The translations under genes were made by a program, and so were the position numbers. A stretch of DNA of 64,000 nucleotides from Amyloporia xantha (taxonomy: Eukaryota > Basidiomycota > Agaricomycetes > Polyporales > Adustoporiaceae). Shown one piece after another: positions 59,133 through 64,000 of the stretch. Numbering within the stretch: position 1 is the first letter of the stretch; each line of letters starts with the position of its first letter. Under the pieces are notes generated by a model, which was not told the origin of the DNA, ran no database searches, and saw only the letters and a list, made by a program, of their open reading frames with translations. The stretch spans positions 806,001 to 870,000 of the forward strand of contig JAYKKR010000008.1 in the NCBI GenBank assembly GCA_036971615.1, given 5' to 3'.

Positions 59133-61067
59133 CTACTCCGCCCAGACGGGCAGTTCGCCCAGCGGGCTGCGGGACACGCTGACGACGTCGACCATGGTCT
59201 CCGCATCGCTCTGTCCGTCGCTCCCGGTGCTCTTCGCCTTGTGCTTCGACCCATGGCCATGGCCGAACCCATACGAGCCGCGACGCTGCCACACCCAAAA
59301 AGTAACAAAGAGACAGAAACATACGCACGTCAGCCTTTGTACACCCCCGCATGACGTCACGCGCCCGAAACTCACCTGAAGCTTGCGCTCCTTGTCGGCC
59401 GCCACGTGACGCGCATGCTCGCGGTCGCGTTCGCGGTGCGCGTGCACCAGCGCAGTGAGGTGCTCCTTCTCCCGTTGCCGCCCTGCGTTCGCAGGCGGCG
59501 GCACCGACCCCAGTGCCCGCCCCAGCGGATCCCTCCCCCTCTCCTTTTCCCGTTCGCGCGTCCGCGCTCGTTGCCCTTTCGTCGGGCTCGCCTTCAGCGC
59601 ACGCCTCTCCTCATTCTCACCTTCATCCTCACCCTCGTCCTTTTCGCGCTCCAGCACGACCTGCAAGCCCTCCACCACAGCCACAACCGCCTTCCCTTGC
59701 TCCCGTTCATGTCGGCTGCTGCATGAGGTTGAAGTGTCAGTCTGGGAACTTGTACGCGATGCCGAGCGCGTCGACTCGGATATGAAGGCGGGCGGGAACG
59801 TATCTGAGCGCACCGTCCATGACAATTCACACAGCTCTGATAAGCTTAGTGCGTGTCTGTGCTGCGCTGTTGGGGCCTCGCCCGAGTCTAATACTTCTGT
59901 GGGCCTTGCCTTCGGCAGGGCGTCTTTGGACTTGTCTTCTGCGGTGGTGAGCCGCACGCGGTGAGAGGGATGATGAGGCGACGTGATGGAGGCGAACGTC
60001 AGACTGCTCGTGGAACCCGTGGGAGTGGGAGTTTCCGAGCGTGCAGGCGGAAGATTGGTGGTAGTGATGGTACGCGGGAAGGGATATCCATCAAGGGCGG
60101 CTTCCTTGCCTTTCGCCTTCTTCCGTTGTGATGGGCTGAAGATGGCCGGCGAAGGCGCAAGGGGTTTCGACGATGCGGATGCAGGTACGGATGAAGGCGC
60201 GGACGAGGACTGCTTTCGCGTAGCCACAGGAGGTGGGGACGAGGAGGAGAATACCCGTGTTTCTGAAGACGAGTCGGAGAACACACGTGTTGATGAAGAG
60301 GAAGAGGTATAGAACGACGGCGACGCGGTGAGCGAGGCGGGGGTGAAGACGGTAGAGCCTGGGTAGCCCGATTCCAGCCTGGTGGTCGCACCAACGTTCG
60401 CGCCGCCCACACCAGTCTCTCCGCCCCTCGCCCCGGGACTCGCAAAGACCCACTTGGGGGTTTCCGAAACGCCGCCAACTAATGGCCACGTCATACCGCG
60501 CTGGTACTCCCACATGGGCATGGACGTGACAGAGGTCGGGCTCACGAACATGATGGGCGGGAACGGTGGTGGATCTGCGGGCGTCGCATGGTCCGGAGTG
60601 GAGGGCACACTAGCCGAAGACGGCTGCGCGGGGTTGCCGTGGGGGGTGTTCATGTTCGTGGAGGCCTGGGGGAGGGGAACGAAGCCTGCGGCGCGCATGT
60701 TGGGCCCGAGGATCGTACGCGCATCGACAGCACCCTCAGAGTGTCGTGCGAGCTGGGAGGGCGTGAGCAGAGGACGGTAGTCGCTGGGAGATTGCGCTTT
60801 GGGCGATGATGAGGTGCTAGAGGGTACATGGGTATCGGAACGGTGGTGGTGGTGGCGGGAGGAGGTGAAGACGAATGCGGTGGTGGTGCTACTCGAGCTA
60901 TTACTAGTGCCGCTGGTGCTGGCAGGAACCGGGGAGAGGACGGGCTTGCAGTCATCGAGGTTGATGGGAGGCGGGGGCGGGGATTTTCGTGGTGGGGCGT
61001 TGCCCTCGGGCGACGATGATGACTGGGGGGACTCAGACTGAGAGGGAGTGCTCATGTTTGACGGCAT
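59133..61067 (-). CDS. Low-complexity Ser/Pro/Arg-rich protein, unknown function
   Basis: Two exons (61067-59376 and 59285-59133) with a 90-nt intron give 614 residues. The N-terminal 250 residues are Ser/Thr/Pro-rich with a His run; a short ordered part reads PIMFVSPTSVTSMPMWEYQRG and GVSETPKWVFASPG. After another Ser-rich region comes an Arg/Glu-rich coiled-coil-like stretch (about 490-560), and then the splice to the last exon, which starts RRGSYGFGHGHGSKHKAK. The intron is a multiple of three without a stop codon, so retention would also be readable. The chosen start (MPSNMSTPSQ) is within 500 bp of the aldehyde dehydrogenase start; the frame is open further upstream but would cover the neighbour's 5' end. 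It could be a regulatory protein. Confidence 0.68.
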   Translation of the reverse strand: MPSNMSTPSQSESPQSSSSPEGNAPPRKSPPPPPINLDDCKPVLSPVPASTSGTSNSSSSTTTAFVFTSSRHHHHRSDTHVPSSTSSSPKAQSPSDYRPLLTPSQLARHSEGAVDARTILGPNMRAAGFVPLPQASTNMNTPHGNPAQPSSASVPSTPDHATPADPPPFPPIMFVSPTSVTSMPMWEYQRGMTWPLVGGVSETPKWVFASPGARGGETGVGGANVGATTRLESGYPGSTVFTPASLTASPSFYTSSSSSTRVFSDSSSETRVFSSSSPPPVATRKQSSSAPSSVPASASSKPLAPSPAIFSPSQRKKAKGKEAALDGYPFPRTITTTNLPPARSETPTPTGSTSSLTFASITSPHHPSHRVRLTTAEDKSKDALPKARPTEVLDSGEAPTAQHRHALSLSELCELSWTVRSDTFPPAFISESTRSASRTSSQTDTSTSCSSRHEREQGKAVVAVVEGLQVVLEREKDEGEDEGENEERRALKASPTKGQRARTREREKERGRDPLGRALGSVPPPANAGRQREKEHLTALVHAHRERDREHARHVAADKERKLQVSFGRVTSCGGVQRLTCVCFCLFVTFWVWQRRGSYGFGHGHGSKHKAKSTGSDGQSDAETMVDVVSVSRSPLGELPVWAE

Positions 61068-61557
61068 GGCATTGTGGTCGTGGTTCAATATGGGAGGAAG
61101 GAGAAGTGGACGGAAGGGGGGAACGGAGTGCGGAGAGTTGCTGTCTTTTGAGATTGTGGCCAAAGGGGAGGATCGAGGGGACGGAGGAATTGGATGCAAG
61201 GACCAGGAAATAGGCAGATCTCTGTCGATTTGCAGCCTGCCCTGTACGGGCGCGAGCCTGGGTGTCGGAGGGCCTAGCTTGTGGTCCCTTCCCAGGCGTC
61301 TCGCATCATTACCAGACCGCCACCCAGCCCCACGTGCGCAGTCGCGTCCGCCAATCACAGCCGCGGCGGCTCGTTCACATCTCCGCATCTCATCTATACA
61401 ACTCCTTATCTCGATCGGTCTCTCTCCGTGGGGCATACGGGCGTCTATTTCATAGTTCATGTCGGTCCTCCTCTCAGCTTGGCGCGTCCCCTGCTTATCA
61501 GTGTCCCTCCGCGCACGTCCCCATCCATTCCACCGCGCATCAAGACACATCGCAGCC
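61068..61557. other. Divergent promoter region, 490 bp
   Basis: This lies between the start codons of the low-complexity gene and the aldehyde dehydrogenase gene; it likely holds both promoters. It is CT-rich on the + strand. Confidence 0.5.
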
Positions 61558-64000
61558 ATGGCCAGCGCACAACCCGTCACTATTACTATTGCCCAGACCG
61601 GCAGAACGATCCGCCAGCCCACGGGGCTCTTCATTAACAACGAATTCGTGCCGTCGGTAGATTCGAAGGATGTCATCGAGTGCGTATGCCGCCGTTGCGC
61701 CCCGTTCTGTCTCCGTGGTGCATCGCGCCAGCGGGGCGGTCTCCTCCCTTAGGCTCCCTACTGAGCGCACCGCGCGGGCTTCCCTGCGGCTGAGCTCTTC
61801 CCTGTCGCGTTATGTATAGCACTCGAGGGGACGTTTCTGACATTGGGGGTTGCTTCTGGCTGAGACAGGTGCTTCAACCCCGCCACAGAAGAGTCCATTT
61901 GTTCCATCGTCGCAGGTGCGTGTTCACGGCCGGCGACGGCTTCCATTCCAGCCTCTCCCCCCGCCGCGCCTCGGTACCGGATCATGCACCCCTCGATCGC
62001 GCCCCTGCCCCGTCTGCCCCTGCCACTCTCGGTCCCGCGCCTATGGACGCGATCGAGACCACCACCCTTCATCCGTCCGACCTCCCCCGTCCATTCGTCA
62101 TCACCGTTTAAACTGCGCCCTTTGGCCTCCGTCCTGACCGTGCCGGGGCGTTTCGGCATCGTCACTTTCCCCGGGGCGGACCTGTCTGACGGCGCTGTCT
62201 TCATTTTTAGGCTCCGAGAAGGACATCGACCGTGCCGTCGCAGCAGCCAGGGCCGCCTTCAAGACGACCTGGGGCAAGAACGTGACCGGCATCGAGCGCT
62301 CCCGCCTCATCAACAAGCTCGCCGACCTCATCGAGCGCGACGCCCAGGAGCTCGGTGAGCTCGAGGCCCTCAACAATGGCAAGCCCGTCAAGATCGCCAG
62401 GTGCGTGTTCCCGTCGCACGTCGCGTATATGCTCGCCCACATTATGCGGGTATATGCGCTGCAGTGCGCTCTGCTAATGACTATATGCGCGCCGTTCGCG
62501 CTGGGGGAACTACCAGGGACTTTGATATCGGCGATAGCATCTCGTGCTTGCGCTACTACGCCGGCTGGGCGGACAAGATCGTGGGTCAGGTGAGCTTTCT
62601 CATTTCCGCGGCTCTGGTCTCAGGGCGTGAGTTTGTCTGTTGACGGGGATACGCCGTCTCCTACTTCTCTGCTTCGCTCCGGGCTTGATGGGAATCTGCC
62701 TTCATTATCTGCGAACCTGTCTCATTTCCTCCTCGCCCTCGCGGGATGCCGTGCCCATGAAACCCTGTATTGTCCCCCGTTGCGAAAAGCATCGTGCACC
62801 GTTTCTAGGGACATGATTCTCGAGTACACACCCGGTGACCGATGAATATGGGAAACATGATGGATCTGTGGGATGGTGTGTACACCAAACACATCGCCTC
62901 GTGATATCAGCCCACGTTCTCTGCTTCTCTCTCCCTATCCCGCTGCCACGATGAGGTCGATGCCGTGCCCCTTTCGTGCGCCTCCCTGACGCTCGCTCCG
63001 CGAAACATCTGCGGCAACGAATATATGGACCCACCTACGATGTAGCCGATACAACGGCGCAGCCACATCGATCTTCTCGGGCGGGAGGGCAGCTCACGAT
63101 GCATCTATCCACGGACACCCGCGCGCCTGCACGCGTACACACCCCATTAAATGGCCAGTGGCGATGGGTTGATGGGTTGATGATGCCATCTCGCAGGAGC
63201 ATGCTTCGTGTCATCCGTCGGCAGATTTCTACCTCTTCGCTTCTTCGCGGCGTCGATCGTGCGCGTTCCCGTTCGTCTCCCGTGGCGGCCATCTCCTCTC
63301 ATCGTTGACGGGATCTAGTGAGGGTGTATGGTGTATCTTGTATTTTGCGCGCATATACCCGTTCCCCTGTGCATCGCGGGTTTATCGGTGAATGATACGT
63401 TGTATTTCGTGTGTTTCGCGATGCTGTGTGCGCGATAGAGCAGCGCATACATCTCTATGTCCATCTTTCTCCGTGCACAGAGATTACCCCGCGGCTGTCC
63501 CGAAACTTTGTCCCACCGGACCTCCTAGAGAGCATGTTGATCCGTCCGCACAACTCCGCGTCGAGTCGTTCTCTTTCCGCCCATCTTCCGCGGCGTCCAA
63601 ATAGACTCCAAACCCCCCAGTTTTGATCCATGTGCACGTCGTCTTGGACTGTTGATCCCCATGGGCACGATGATCGTCCGCGTGCCTGTATCTCATTTCC
63701 CTTTCTTTCTCCTACTATAGTTCCGCATTCATGTCTGATCTGAGCTAACACATCGCGTTCGCAGAGCCTCGAGGTCGACAACAAGACGAAGATGGCGTTC
63801 ACGCGGCACGACCCGATTGGCGTGTGCGGCCAGATGTACGTGTGCTTTCTCCCTTGTTCTCTTTTCTCCGAGCGGCGTTTCTGTCAGGTCATCGCCGGGG
63901 CATTTGTTACTTTTATAGTGTCAGTTTGCAGGGCTGTTGGGATGTCGAGTTGCTCGTTCCCTGTGTTTTGGGGACTTTTCGCTTGTTCGTGGAACCCGAT
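61558..64000 (+). CDS. Aldehyde dehydrogenase (NAD(P)+), N-terminal part, 3' truncated by window
   Basis: Five exons are visible: 61558-61679, 61869-61915, 62211-62400, 62517-62589 and 63765-63835; a donor at 63836 continues beyond the window. The reading is in phase and gives the start of a cytosolic ALDH: TGLFINNEFVPSVDSKDVIE, then CFNPATEESICSIVAG, DLIERDAQELGELEALNNGK, SCLRYYAGWADKIVGQ, and MAFTRHDPIGVCGQ. This is the fungal ALDH class that oxidises acetaldehyde or other short aldehydes. The catalytic Cys and Glu lie right of the window. Introns are 189, 295, 116 and 1175 nt, far longer than elsewhere in the window. A start at residue 1 (MASAQPVTITIAQTG) has a good context. Confidence 0.9.

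Noticed and set aside
61068..61676. Extended start of the low-complexity protein, 203 residues longer
   Set aside because: The extension would overlap the 5' end and coding start of the divergent aldehyde dehydrogenase gene, and its sequence is not protein-like; the later ATG is preferred.
62590..63764. C/D-box snoRNA in the long aldehyde dehydrogenase intron
   Set aside because: TGATGA and CTGA motifs occur, but no terminal stem or box spacing supports a snoRNA.
1..64000. CRISPR arrays, bacterial operons or prophage
   Set aside because: No regular repeat-spacer array or bacterial-type genes exist; the window is fungal nuclear DNA.

Overview
This is a window from the nuclear genome of a basidiomycete fungus, most likely a mushroom-forming agaricomycete. 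The evidence is dense, mostly short-intron genes (typical introns 50-65 nt with GT..AG ends and CTAAC/CTGAC-like branch sites), compact head-to-head and tail-to-tail gene pairs, a DUF6533-type membrane protein, and a fungal set of housekeeping genes. I rebuilt exon structures by hand and checked reading phase at each junction. The coding features are 26 gene models plus one U6 snRNA gene.

Layout, 1-17 kb: the 3' end of the RNA polymerase III largest subunit; an LRR protein; a diacylglycerol-lipase-like enzyme; transcription elongation factor SPT4 divergent from a BIG1/VOA1-like ER membrane protein; a UPF0303 protein; a hAT-like MITE; the mitochondrial glycine carrier HEM25 tail-to-tail with a short/branched-chain acyl-CoA dehydrogenase; an RPAP3-like TPR co-chaperone; and a queuosine-salvage glycosylase. 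17-35 kb: a metallophosphoesterase fused to an RRM/RGG-type tail, MED13, ORC6, a secreted aspartic protease, a 277-residue orphan protein, and ARL2. 35-45 kb: eIF5B, an APC-family permease and a lysine-methyltransferase-like enzyme in tandem. 44.5-50.3 kb is the accessory part: an AT-rich inverted-repeat element, U6 snRNA, the DUF6533 protein and an unplaced multi-exon orphan. 50.3-53.8 kb: the mitochondrial genes BOL3 and COX15 share a 153-bp promoter, followed by proteasome subunit alpha-6. 53.8-59.1 kb is nearly empty of recognisable genes and carries a small retroposed insertion. 59.1-64 kb: a low-complexity orphan divergent from an aldehyde dehydrogenase gene with unusually long introns, cut by the window edge.

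Functionally the region is mostly housekeeping: Pol III and Pol II transcription (RPO31, SPT4, MED13, RPAP3-like), splicing (U6), replication (ORC6), translation initiation (eIF5B), protein turnover (PRE5), and a cluster of mitochondrial haem, Fe-S and fatty/amino acid functions (HEM25, ACAD, BOL3, COX15). No single secondary-metabolite or defence cluster is visible. The most unusual observations are the phosphoesterase-RNA-binding fusion with altered metal ligands, several coding micro-exons and two GC-AG introns, an apparent one-base frameshift at the start of ARL2, three kinds of mobile-element traces, and very long introns in the aldehyde dehydrogenase gene.
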